A DNA stretch of 64,000 bases. It comes from Streptomyces caelestis. Its GTDB lineage: Bacteria > Actinomycetota > Actinomycetes > Streptomycetales > Streptomycetaceae. A program made the translations under genes and the position numbers. Location: positions 1,922,001 to 1,986,000 of the forward strand of contig NZ_JACHNE010000001.1 in NCBI RefSeq assembly GCF_014205255.1. The letters run 5' to 3'. Shown here in pieces: positions 33,805 through 41,831 of the stretch. The notes under the pieces were generated by a model. The model was not told the DNA's origin. It saw only the letters and a program-made list of their open reading frames with translations, and ran no database searches. Positions within the stretch are counted from its first letter, which is position 1, and each line of letters starts with the position of its first letter.

Positions 33805-35325
33805 ATGACAGCGCCGCACGCGCGCTACCGCCGCGCCGTCGCGATCCCGGCCGGGATGGCCATGGCCACGGCCCTCGCGTTCCTGCCGAACACCTCCGCC
33901 ACGGCCGCCGACGAGGCGCCCGCGGCGGTCTCGGCCGACGCGACCTCGCTCAGCTACGTCGTCAACGTCAAGCCGGGCCACGGCACTTCGGCGTACGTGA
34001 AGAAGGCCGTCGGTAAGGCCGGCGGCACGATCGTGACGTCGTACGACCAGATCGGCGTCATCGTCGTCCACTCCTCGAACCCCGACTTCGCCAAGACGAT
34101 CCGCACGGTGCGCGGCGTGCAGTCGGCCGGTGCCACCCGTACGGCGCCGTTGCCGACGGCGGTGACGGCCGACCTGGGCGCGCCGAAGGTGCTGAGCGCG
34201 GCCGAGGTCGCCAGGGCCGAGGCTCCCGCCGGACAGGACCCGCTGGAGCCCCAGCAGTGGGACCTGCCCGCCATCAAGGCGGACAAGGCGCACGAGAAGT
34301 CGCTGGGCAGCGAGAAGGTCACGGTCGCCGTGATCGACACCGGCGTCGACGACACCCACCCCGACATCGCGCCCAACTTCGACCGCAAGGCGTCGGTCAA
34401 CTGCGTGTCGGGCAAGCCGGACACGTCCGACGGGGCCTGGCGGCCGGGCGCGGCGGAGAGCCCGCACGGGACGCACGTGGCCGGTGAGATCGCCGCCGCG
34501 AAGAACGGCGTCGGCATGACCGGTGTCGCGCCCGGGGTGAAGGTCTCCGGCATCAAGGTGTCCAACCCGGACGGCTTCTTCTACACGGAGGCCGTCGTGT
34601 GCGGCTTCGTGTGGGCGGCCGAGCACGGCGTCGACGTGACGAACAACAGCTATTACACCGACCCCTGGTACTTCAACTGCAAGAACGACCCGGACCAGAA
34701 GGCGCTGCTGGACGCCGTCACCCGGGCCTCGCGGTACGCGGAGAAGAAGGGCGCGGTCAACGTCGCCGCGGCCGGCAACGAGAACTACGACCTCGCGGCC
34801 GACGAGATCACCGACCCGTCGTCCCCGAACGACTCCACGCCGGGCGACCGGGTCGTCGACCCCTCGAAGTGCCTCGACATCCCGACCCAGCTGCCGGGCG
34901 TCGTCACGGTCGCCTCGACGGGTGCCAAGGGCATCAAGTCGTCCTTCTCCAACTACGGTCTCCGCGTCGCCGACATAGCCGCCCCGGGCGGTGACTCGAC
35001 CGCTTACCAGAAGCCGGAGGCCCCGGCCACGAGCGGCCTCATCCTCGGCACGCTGCCGGGCGGCAAGTGGGGCTACATGGCCGGTACGTCGATGGCCTCC
35101 CCGCACGTCGCGGGCGTCGCCGCCCTCATCAAGTCGACGCACCCGTACGCCTCTCCGGCCCTGGTGAAGGCGCTCCTGTACGCGCAGGCCGACGCCACGC
35201 CGTGCACGGACCCGTACGACATCGACGCCGACGGCAAGATCGACGCGGTGTGCGAGGGCTCGAAGAACCTCAACGGCTTCTACGGGTGGGGCATCGCGGA
35301 CGCGCTGGACGCGGTGACCAAGTAG
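33805..35325 (+). CDS. Secreted subtilisin-family serine protease (copy 2)
   Basis: The protein has 506 residues with the same plan as the upstream gene: signal peptide (about 1-35), I9 propeptide and S8 triad D178 (VIDTGVDD), H221 (HGTHVAG), S429 (GTSMASPHVAG). The ATG at 33805 follows TGGAGACACC. The two genes share long identical DNA stretches, for example 38 bases in the propeptide (34060-34097 versus 32471-32508), well beyond what protein conservation needs. They are probably cotranscribed, with a hairpin after this copy. Confidence 0.94.
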   Translation: MTAPHARYRRAVAIPAGMAMATALAFLPNTSATAADEAPAAVSADATSLSYVVNVKPGHGTSAYVKKAVGKAGGTIVTSYDQIGVIVVHSSNPDFAKTIRTVRGVQSAGATRTAPLPTAVTADLGAPKVLSAAEVARAEAPAGQDPLEPQQWDLPAIKADKAHEKSLGSEKVTVAVIDTGVDDTHPDIAPNFDRKASVNCVSGKPDTSDGAWRPGAAESPHGTHVAGEIAAAKNGVGMTGVAPGVKVSGIKVSNPDGFFYTEAVVCGFVWAAEHGVDVTNNSYYTDPWYFNCKNDPDQKALLDAVTRASRYAEKKGAVNVAAAGNENYDLAADEITDPSSPNDSTPGDRVVDPSKCLDIPTQLPGVVTVASTGAKGIKSSFSNYGLRVADIAAPGGDSTAYQKPEAPATSGLILGTLPGGKWGYMAGTSMASPHVAGVAALIKSTHPYASPALVKALLYAQADATPCTDPYDIDADGKIDAVCEGSKNLNGFYGWGIADALDAVTK

Positions 35326-35345
35326 AGCTCGTGCGGGGGTAGTCC

Positions 35346-35373
35346 GGGCCGGGCGGGGGCATCCGCCCGGCCC
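35346..35373 (+). terminator. Terminator after the subtilase pair
   Basis: GGGCCGGGCGG at 35346-35356 pairs perfectly with CCGCCCGGCCC at 35363-35373 over a six-base loop. Confidence 0.75.
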
Positions 35374-35438
35374 GCTGCGTTCCTGCGGCAGTTCTCCTGG
35401 ACTTGCCCAGCCATGTGAAGGCTGGTGAAGATCTCGGG

Positions 35439-36413
35439 GTGACCTTGACAAGACCCGTCGCCGTCCTGGTGCTGGTGGCGCTGGCCGCGCTGGTGCCGTT
35501 GCTCGGCTCGTCCACCGCGCTGCACGGCACCGGGGAGGCCGCCGCGCCCGGCGTCGGAGGCACAGCGCTGCTGCGTACGGTGCTGTTCGCGGCCCTGTGC
35601 GTACCGATCGGCGAGCTGTTCGTGAACCGGCTGGCACGGCGCGTGCCGGGCGCGGAGAGGGCCGTCGGCCACCCGGTCGGGCCCCGCAGCTGGTCCTCGT
35701 TCGCGGCGGCCGCCGGATGCGTCGCCGCTCTCGGGCTCGCCTCGGTCGTGGCCACGGGCAATCTCGTCCCCGACGGCCTGTCGGACATCGACGTCGGCGG
35801 GCTCTACGCGTCCCGGGACGGCAAGCTCGCCCTGCTGGAGGTCAACGCGTTCCTCGTGGCGGGGCTGTGCGCCGTGTCGCGCCGGCCGGCCACGCAGCTG
35901 TGGCCCCTGGCCGCCGTGGTCGTCGCCGAGGCCCTGCGCGCGCACCCCGCGACCGAGCACACCCCGCTGACCGGCTCCGGGCTGACGCTCGTCCACCTGA
36001 CCTGTGCGGCGCTGTGGGTGGGCGGTCTGCTGCACGCGCTGCGCACCCTGCGGCTGTGGCACGGCCGGTACGGCACAGAGGCGGGCGCGGCCCTGCTGGG
36101 GCTCTACGCGCGCGTGGCGGCCGTTCTGCTCGCCGCCATCACCGCGACGGGCGTGTGGAGTTCACTGCGCCGGATGCCGCCGGAGACGGTCCTGGAGCAG
36201 CTGACGGCGACGGCGTACGGGCGTGCCCTGCTCGCCAAGGTGCTCCTCGTGGCCGCCGTCGCCGCCCTCGCCCTGTGGGCACAGCAGCGGCTGCGCAGGG
36301 CGGCCGACCCGCTGACCGCCTGTGCGCCGGCGCGGGCGGAGGTGGTCGTGCTGGGTCTGGTGGTCGCCGTGTCCGGGCTGCTGACGGCCCTTCCGCTCCC
36401 CATCCGCTGGTGA
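35439..36413 (+). CDS. CopD-domain multi-pass membrane protein
   Basis: About 324 residues, with eight or so hydrophobic helices. The C-terminal half holds the CopD-like pattern: LTLVHLTCAALWVGGLLHALR, AVLLAAITATGVWSSL and GRALLAKVLLVAAVAALAL. The histidines in this region are typical of copper-resistance membrane proteins, but no copper role is shown. The start is uncertain: GTG at 35439 directly precedes the first helix, with other GTG/TTG codons upstream to 35403. The last codons (PIRW stop) begin a 20-base tandem repeat. Confidence 0.8.
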   Translation: MTLTRPVAVLVLVALAALVPLLGSSTALHGTGEAAAPGVGGTALLRTVLFAALCVPIGELFVNRLARRVPGAERAVGHPVGPRSWSSFAAAAGCVAALGLASVVATGNLVPDGLSDIDVGGLYASRDGKLALLEVNAFLVAGLCAVSRRPATQLWPLAAVVVAEALRAHPATEHTPLTGSGLTLVHLTCAALWVGGLLHALRTLRLWHGRYGTEAGAALLGLYARVAAVLLAAITATGVWSSLRRMPPETVLEQLTATAYGRALLAKVLLVAAVAALALWAQQRLRRAADPLTACAPARAEVVVLGLVVAVSGLLTALPLPIRW

Positions 36414-36453
36414 CGCTCCCGATCCGCTGGTGCCGTTCCCGATCCGCTGGTGA
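36394..36453. repeat. 20-base tandem repeat x3 at the copD-like gene end
   Basis: Three adjacent 20-base units of the form CGCTCCCGATCCGCTGGTGA differ by one or two bases. The first encodes the end of the CopD-like protein including its stop; the other two duplicate that stop region outside the gene, filling the gap up to the convergent lysoplasmalogenase gene (36457). Confidence 0.9.
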
Positions 36454-36456
36454 GCC

Positions 36457-37137
36457 TCAGCCCGCGCGCATCTCCCCGTACGTCACGGCCGGTGCCCTGC
36501 GCGCGTTGAGCGCTCCGAGCGTGCCGCCGGCCAGGAGGGCCTGTGCGGCGCTGTACGTGAGCATGATCCAGAAATCCGGCCCGGGCGGCTGCGGCCGGCC
36601 GGCGACGCCGGTCGCGATGAGCGTGTCGGAGAACAGGAAGAGCGCACCGCCGAGTCCGGTGAAGAGGCCGAGCCGGATGGCGGCCCGGTACGCCATGGCC
36701 GTGAGCAGCAGGCTGTACCCGGTGACGGGCAGGCACAGGTCCGCGGGCAGGTCCGGCCACAGCAGCGCGACGGTCGTGACGAGGGCGGTGGCGTAGCCCA
36801 GGGCGAGCAGGCCCGCACGCGCGCGTGGGACCGCGTACCGGCTGCCGTACCTCTCGAAGAGGACGAGGTAGCAGACGTGTCCCGCCGCGAAGCAGCCCAT
36901 GCCGGCGAGGAAGGCCGCCTCGGCGTCGGACAGCAGCAGCACGTCACCGCCCCAGCCGAACAGCAGGGCGGCCACGAGCGGCCGGGGTGCCCGGCGCAGG
37001 ACGGCCCAGAGGGCCAGGAGCGGCATCAGCAGCGGCTTGGCGACGGCGTGCCCGGCGTCGGAGCCGGCCGCGAGGGAGACGAGGTCGACGGCGACGGCGA
37101 GACCGAAGGCGCCGAGGACGAGTCGGGAGTGGCTCAC
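36457..37137 (-). CDS. Lysoplasmalogenase-family (TMEM86/YhhN) membrane protein
   Basis: The protein has 226 residues with about eight helices. YhhN/TMEM86 landmarks are KPLLMPLLALW near the start, FGWGGDVLLL, the central FLAGMGCFAAGHVCYLVLF, and GALFLFSDTLIA with conserved acidic residues. Family members cleave the vinyl-ether bond of lysoplasmalogens or act on related ether lipids. Its GTG start (37137) overlaps the stop of the AGMO-like hydroxylase gene, so the two are coupled, supporting a common ether-lipid role (inferred). Confidence 0.87.
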   Translation of the reverse strand: MSHSRLVLGAFGLAVAVDLVSLAAGSDAGHAVAKPLLMPLLALWAVLRRAPRPLVAALLFGWGGDVLLLSDAEAAFLAGMGCFAAGHVCYLVLFERYGSRYAVPRARAGLLALGYATALVTTVALLWPDLPADLCLPVTGYSLLLTAMAYRAAIRLGLFTGLGGALFLFSDTLIATGVAGRPQPPGPDFWIMLTYSAAQALLAGGTLGALNARRAPAVTYGEMRAG

Positions 37138-38048
37138 GCCGACGTGCTCTCTCCGACGGGCGACGAGGCCGTGGCCGGAGCCTCGGTCGTCCTGGCGGTG
37201 AGCGCCGGTGCCACGGCCGGCGCGGGCCCCCACCCCGGCCCCCGGAACACGCGCCCCGCGCGCTCGCGCCAGTCGCGCGCTGCCTTCAGGTCCTTCGCGA
37301 TGGCCACGTACTCGTGCGTCGCCACCTTCAGCGGGTTGTAGGTGTCGATGTTCTTGGTCAGTCCGTACACGGGCCGTACGGTCTCGGCGACGAAGGACCC
37401 GAACAGCCGGTCCCAGACGATGAGGATGCCGCCGAAGTTGCGGTCCAGGTAACCGCCCTGGGAGGCGTGGTGGACACGGTGGTGCGAAGGGGTGTTGAAG
37501 ACGAACTCGAACCACCGGGGCATCCTGTCGATCCGCTCGGTGTGGATCCAGAACTGGTAGACGAGGTTCGCGGAGGAGCAGAACGCGAGCGCGGCCGGGT
37601 GCACTCCGGCGGCGACGAGGGGCACGTAGAACGGCCACACCGTCAGGGACGTCCAGGGCTGACGCAGCGCGGTGGTGAAGTTGAACTTCCGGCTGGAGTG
37701 GTGGACGACGTGGCAGGCCCACAGGATGCGGACGACGTGGTGGCCGCGGTGGGACCAGTAGTAGAAGAAGTCCTGCGCGAGCAGCATCAGCGGGACGGTC
37801 CACCACAGGACGGGCACGCGCAGGGGCGTGAGTTCGTAGAGGGCCGTGTAGACGGCGACGATCGGGATCTTCCAGAGGAAGTCGAAGGCGAGGCTGCCGA
37901 GGCCCATGCCAATGCTCGTGGCGGCGTCCTTCGCCTCGTAGCCCGCAGCGTCCTCGTCGGGGTGGAGACGGCAGCTCACCATCTCGACCACGGTGAGCAG
38001 CACGAAGGCGGGTATCGACCACAGCACGACATCGGGCAGGTTCGGCAT
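37134..38048 (-). CDS. Fatty-acid hydroxylase/sterol-desaturase family protein, AGMO-like
   Basis: The protein has 304 residues with four or five helices and the di-iron histidine clusters HRGHH, HVVHHSS and HRVHH plus additional histidines. The layout (KIPIVAVYTALYE, DFFYYWSHRGHH, WACHVVHHSSRKFNFTTALRQ, TKNIDTYNPLKVATHEY) resembles the alkylglycerol monooxygenase (TMEM195) branch rather than sterol C5-desaturases. That enzyme cleaves ether bonds of alkylglycerols using tetrahydrobiopterin. The substrate here is unproven. It is coupled to the TMEM86-like gene downstream. Confidence 0.88.
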   Translation of the reverse strand: MPNLPDVVLWSIPAFVLLTVVEMVSCRLHPDEDAAGYEAKDAATSIGMGLGSLAFDFLWKIPIVAVYTALYELTPLRVPVLWWTVPLMLLAQDFFYYWSHRGHHVVRILWACHVVHHSSRKFNFTTALRQPWTSLTVWPFYVPLVAAGVHPAALAFCSSANLVYQFWIHTERIDRMPRWFEFVFNTPSHHRVHHASQGGYLDRNFGGILIVWDRLFGSFVAETVRPVYGLTKNIDTYNPLKVATHEYVAIAKDLKAARDWRERAGRVFRGPGWGPAPAVAPALTARTTEAPATASSPVGESTSA

Positions 38049-38128
38049 GCCTGAACCGTAGGACCGCGATCCTGCCCGGACCAGACGTTGTTACCCACAA
38101 GTATTACCGACGGTACGCGCTTGCTTCT

Positions 38129-38175
38129 TGGCGATGTCCGCCAATCCGGTCCTGGCGATGCCCGCCAATCCGGCG
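38129..38175. repeat. 24-base direct repeat x2 in the intergenic region
   Basis: The unit TGGCGATGTCCGCCAATCCG followed by GTCC is repeated once with a single change in the shared core, between the AGMO-like gene and the divergent exonuclease gene. No gene is seen in 38049-38324; the repeats could be operator sites. Confidence 0.7.
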
Positions 38176-38324
38176 AGGCCGCCCGGCCGGCCGGCTGAGG
38201 GTCGTTCAGACGTACGCCTCACGAAAGGACAGACCGGACAAGACGCCTGAGGGACCATCGGAAGGGCGGAGCGTGCGCACCTGACGGACGGCGCTGTCAG
38301 TCGTGGCCCGTATCCTCAGGAACC

Positions 38325-39317
38325 ATGCTGGAAGACCTGACGACCGCGGCGTTCTCTCCCACGTCGTGGCCGGCCGCGTATCCCCAGGGGTACGCGGTCG
38401 TTGACGTGGAGACCACGGGCCTGGCCCGGGACGACCGCATCATCTCCGCGGCCGTCTACCGGCTGGACGCGCGCGGCGAGGTCGAGGACCACTGGTACAC
38501 GACGGTCAACCCCGAGCGCGACCCCGGCCCTGTGTGGATCCACGGACTGACGAGCGAGGCGCTCGAGGGCGCGCCCCTCTTCCCGGACATCGCCGAGGAG
38601 TTCACGGCCCGGCTTCAGGGCCGGGTGCTCGTCGCGCACAACGCCGTCTTCGACTGGCAGATGATCGCCCGGGAGTACGCGCGCGCGAAGTGCGAGGCGC
38701 CGGTACGGCAGCGGCTGTGCACCATCGCGCTCTCCAAGGAGCTCGGGCTTCCGCTGCCCAACCACAAGCTGGAGTCGCTCGCCGCGCACTTCGGCGTCGT
38801 CCAGCGGCGGGCACACCACGCGCTGGACGACGCGCGCGTGCTGGCGGAGGCGTTCCGGCCCAGCCTCAGGGCCGCGGCGGCGAACGGCGTACGGCTGCCG
38901 CTGCACGAGTGCCGGCCGCTGACGGAGTGGTCGGACCGCCCTGCGACGCCCCGCATCGGGCAGCAGGCGGGCCACGGCGGTTACCGCGGGGGCAGTTGGC
39001 GGCCCTCCCGCAAGCGCCCCGCCTGCCCCTACCCCAACCCCGGGCGCTACGAGGCGGGCGGGCGGCTCAAGCAGGGCATGCGGGTCGCCTTCTCCGGTGA
39101 CACCTCCATCGAGCGGGACCTGCTGGAGGACCGGGCCACCGAGGCCGGGCTGCACGTGGCCACGAGCCTGTCCCGGCTGACCAGCCTGCTCGTCACGAAC
39201 GACCCGGAATCGGGCACGTCCAAGGTGGTCAAGGCGCGGCAGTTCGGTACGCCGATCGTGGACGAGGCGGCGTTCGGGCAACTCCTCGCGGACGTGGAGC
39301 CGGCATCGGAGGAGTGA
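38325..39317 (+). CDS. DEDDh 3'-5' exonuclease with C-terminal BRCT-like domain
   Basis: The protein has 330 residues. The DnaQ-like domain (about 20-190) has D27 and E29 (VVDVETTGL), the second Asp in VAHNAVFDWQM, and the H-x4-D end motif in AHHALDDARVL. A basic linker follows, then a BRCT-like module (about 245-325; GMRVAFSGDT, LTSLLVTNDPE, KVVKARQFGTPIVDEAAF). It trims DNA or RNA 3' ends, perhaps in repair at nicks recognised by the BRCT part. The ATG is at 38325. The gene is followed by a small Cys-rich protein gene. Confidence 0.92.
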   Translation: MLEDLTTAAFSPTSWPAAYPQGYAVVDVETTGLARDDRIISAAVYRLDARGEVEDHWYTTVNPERDPGPVWIHGLTSEALEGAPLFPDIAEEFTARLQGRVLVAHNAVFDWQMIAREYARAKCEAPVRQRLCTIALSKELGLPLPNHKLESLAAHFGVVQRRAHHALDDARVLAEAFRPSLRAAAANGVRLPLHECRPLTEWSDRPATPRIGQQAGHGGYRGGSWRPSRKRPACPYPNPGRYEAGGRLKQGMRVAFSGDTSIERDLLEDRATEAGLHVATSLSRLTSLLVTNDPESGTSKVVKARQFGTPIVDEAAFGQLLADVEPASEE

Positions 39318-39425
39318 CCGTACGCGGAGCGGTACCGGAGGGACGACCGTACGGACGGGTGATTGGCGGGCGACTCGCCCGGTGGCCGCTCGCCCGGGCC
39401 GGGACGACGGCTCACCCTGTGGCGC

Positions 39426-39659
39426 ATGGCGACCTGTGAGGTATGTGGCAATCAGTACGGAATGACCTTCGAGGTGCATGCGCAGGGGGCGGTGCACGTC
39501 TTCGACTGCTTCGCCTGCGCGATCCACCGCATGGCCCCGATCTGCGAGCACTGCCGGGTACAGATCATCGGCCAGGGCGTCGAGGTCGACGGCCACTGGT
39601 ACTGCGGTGCCCACTGCGCCCGCGCGGAGGGAAAGGCAGGAATTGTCGACAAGGTCTGA
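39426..39659 (+). CDS. Cys-rich small metal-binding protein (prokaryotic-metallothionein-like)
   Basis: The protein has 77 residues with eight cysteines in pairs: C4/C7, C28/C31, C40/C43 and C60/C64, plus histidines near each pair. This spacing suggests two zinc sites of ribbon or LIM type. The sequence resembles small actinobacterial proteins beginning MATCEVCGN. It may be a zinc-binding adaptor or storage protein; no direct evidence exists. The ATG at 39426 gives that conserved start; an upstream in-frame codon adds an arginine-rich run. Confidence 0.8.
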   Translation: MATCEVCGNQYGMTFEVHAQGAVHVFDCFACAIHRMAPICEHCRVQIIGQGVEVDGHWYCGAHCARAEGKAGIVDKV

Positions 39660-39677
39660 ACGCGTACCCGGCTGAAT

Positions 39678-39712
39678 ACACCCCACGACCGAGTTGTACG
39701 GTCGTGGGGTGT
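39678..39712 (+). terminator. Strong hairpin running into the SURF1 start
   Basis: ACACCCCACGACCG (39678-39691) and CGGTCGTGGGGTGT (39699-39712) form a perfect 14-base-pair stem with a seven-base loop. It ends the small metal-binding protein unit, but its right arm contains the probable GTG start (39709-39711) of the SURF1 gene, so it could also control translation. Confidence 0.75.
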
Positions 39713-40509
39713 ACCGCTTCCTGATGTCCCGGCAGTGGGTGATCCTCACATTGATCGCCCTGCTTCTCATCCCCACGATGATCAGGCTGGGCATGTGGCA
39801 GATGCATCGCTACGATGAGCGCACCGCACGGAACCAGCTGGTCACCGACGCGCTGGCGGCCGAGCCGGTGCCCGTGGAGAAGCTCACCGCGCCCGGGCAC
39901 ACCGTCACCAGCAACGAGCGGTACCGGACCGTGACCGCGAAGGGCCGCTTCGACACGGAGGACGAGGTCGTCGTCCGCCGCCGCACCAACTCCGACGACG
40001 AGGTCGGCTACCACGTCCTGACCCCGTTCGTCCTCGACGACGGCAGGGTCCTGCTGGTCAACCGGGGCTGGATCCCCTCGGATGGCCCGAGCCAGACCGC
40101 CTTCCCGAAGGTCCCCGCACCGCCGAGCGGCCAGGTGACCATCGAGGGGCGGCTGATGCCTGACGAGACGACCGCGGCCAGCGGCATCAAGAACCTCAAG
40201 GGCCTGCCGGACCGGCAGATCATGCTGATCAACAGCGACCAGGAAGCCCGGCGCCTGGACGCGCGGGTGCTCGGCGGCTACATCGCGCAGACGGCGCCCG
40301 AGCCCAAGGGCGACACTCCCGAGCTGCTCGGCGCCCCCGGCAAGGAGGACGCCGCGCTGAACTACGCGTACGCCGTCCAGTGGTGGCTGTTCGCCGCCGC
40401 CGTCCCGGTCGGCTGGGTGGTCCTGGCCCGCCGCGAGGCCCGGGACCGGGCGCAGGCGGCGGCCGCCACGACGGCGCAGGACAGGGAGTCGCAGCCGGCC
40501 ACGGCGTGA
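39709..40509 (+). CDS. SURF1-family cytochrome oxidase biogenesis protein
   Basis: About 266 residues. It has an N-terminal membrane helix (WVILTLIALLLIPTMIRLGMWQMHR, with the family RLGMWQ motif), a soluble loop with DEVVVRRRTN, HVLTPFVLDDGRVLLVNRGWIP and GRLMP, and a C-terminal helix (YAVQWWLFAAAVPVGWVVLARREARDR). SURF1 helps haem A insertion into cytochrome c oxidase. The start is uncertain: GTG at 39709 lies within a hairpin arm, and ATG at 39724 is the alternative. Neither has a convincing ribosome site, so a leaderless or coupled transcript is possible. Confidence 0.9.
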   Translation: MYRFLMSRQWVILTLIALLLIPTMIRLGMWQMHRYDERTARNQLVTDALAAEPVPVEKLTAPGHTVTSNERYRTVTAKGRFDTEDEVVVRRRTNSDDEVGYHVLTPFVLDDGRVLLVNRGWIPSDGPSQTAFPKVPAPPSGQVTIEGRLMPDETTAASGIKNLKGLPDRQIMLINSDQEARRLDARVLGGYIAQTAPEPKGDTPELLGAPGKEDAALNYAYAVQWWLFAAAVPVGWVVLARREARDRAQAAAATTAQDRESQPATA

Positions 40510-40536
40510 CGCCGTCGGTCCCGCTCTTGGCTGTTG

Positions 40537-41478
40537 TCAGCCGGCCGCGCCGTCCCGCCAGTAGAGGAAGGCCCGTTCCGGCTCGGGCAGCAGGTCCCAC
40601 GGATGGCGTGTCATGTGGCGGCCGACGCGCCGCAGGACGAGTGCGGCCTCGGCCGGGCGGTGGGCGCGGGTCAGGGCGAAGGCGAGCAGGTTGAGGTCGG
40701 TCATCGCTTCGGCGTGGGGCGCGACGGCGGTGTGGAACCAGCCGGACAGGGCCCGGTCGAGCTCCTCGGCCGCCCGGAGCTCGTTCCAGTGACCGTTCGC
40801 ACCGATGGCGGCGAGGCCCGTCAGGCCCTGGCGGTGGGCGCCCAGCTCCACGCGGGCCGCCACCGGCAGCACGGCGAGCGGCGAGCCGTGCGGGGCCTGG
40901 ACCGCGCTCTGCCAGGCGAAGTCCAGCATGTCGGAGAGCGTGCCGTGGCCGCGCGGCGACAGATAGCCCAGCATCTGGTGGTAGGCGCCACGGTGCCACG
41001 GTGCGCAGTGGACGGCCTCGGTCCACACGGGCACGGCGTCACGGACCGGTACGGCACAGGCGCGCATCAGCGAGAACAGGGCCAGCCAGGGCGTCGGATC
41101 CCCGGGGCAGGCGTCAGCGGCCCGCAGACACGCCTGTTCGGCACGGCGTACGGCGGCAGGGTCGCCGACCGGGACCCGGGCCACCGCGGCGCAGGCGGAC
41201 AGCAGCAGGGCGTCGCCGTGGCCGGGCCGGTCGGCCACCCAGCGCTCGGGGATCGCGGCCGGCATGTTCCGGGCGAGGACCGACACCCGGTGTGCTCTGC
41301 GGTCCCAGTCCCGTCCTGTGGCGCGCAGCAGCCGGGCGGCGGGCTCCCAGACGGGACGGCTGCTGCCCGCGCCGAGCCCGTGCAGTTGGAGGGCCGGACG
41401 CAGTTCGGCGAGGGTCGCGTGCAGGAGGTCGTCGTCGAGTTCGGGGCGGATCAGCAGGGAAGGGCGGCGTCTGAGCAT
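40537..41478 (-). CDS. Conserved helical-repeat hypothetical protein
   Basis: The protein has 313 residues and is soluble, made largely of Ala/Leu/Trp helices in TPR-like pairs (ACLRAADACPGDPTPWLALFSLMRACAVP; YHQMLGYLSPRGHGTLSDMLDFAWQSA; PAEAALVLRRVGRHMTRHPWDLLPEPERAFLYWRD). I recognise it only as an actinobacterial hypothetical and assign no function. It is convergent with SURF1 (28 bases between stops). The 160-base upstream gap holds no other gene. Confidence 0.78.
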   Translation of the reverse strand: MLRRRPSLLIRPELDDDLLHATLAELRPALQLHGLGAGSSRPVWEPAARLLRATGRDWDRRAHRVSVLARNMPAAIPERWVADRPGHGDALLLSACAAVARVPVGDPAAVRRAEQACLRAADACPGDPTPWLALFSLMRACAVPVRDAVPVWTEAVHCAPWHRGAYHQMLGYLSPRGHGTLSDMLDFAWQSAVQAPHGSPLAVLPVAARVELGAHRQGLTGLAAIGANGHWNELRAAEELDRALSGWFHTAVAPHAEAMTDLNLLAFALTRAHRPAEAALVLRRVGRHMTRHPWDLLPEPERAFLYWRDGAAG

Positions 41479-41639
41479 CTCGGTCTCGGCGAAGGTGGAG
41501 CGGAGCAGGACGAGGTGGGCCGCGCGACGGGCGTGCCGTCAGGGCTGGGGAGGGGCACGCCCGCCGCGCGGCCGGGGAACCACGCGACGGATGCCGTCGC
41601 ACGGCCCGGGAACCGCGCGGCGAATGCCGCCGCACGGGG

Positions 41640-41831
41640 TCAGCAGCAGCGGCCGGGCGCCTCGCACTCGCGCTGCGCGGTGCGCATCCGCTGGTACTCG
41701 CGTCGGGTCGGCACCGGCGCGTGCGGGTGGTGGCGCCGGCGCCGCTCGCAATAGCGGTCGTACTCCGTCTCGCCGGTCAGCTCGCGCGCGTACCAGAGCA
41801 CGGCGTCCAGCATCTTCCGCATGGTGCTCAC
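41640..41831 (-). CDS. YbdD/YjiX-family small protein, CstA partner
   Basis: The protein has 63 residues. It includes the family motif GETEYDRYCERRRRHHPHAP and ends in a Cys-rich tail (ECEAPGRCC). Such proteins are encoded directly after CstA/BtsT pyruvate transporters and are needed for their activity. The GTG at 41831 overlaps the cstA stop (GTGA), so translation is coupled. Confidence 0.9.
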   Translation of the reverse strand: MSTMRKMLDAVLWYARELTGETEYDRYCERRRRHHPHAPVPTRREYQRMRTAQRECEAPGRCC

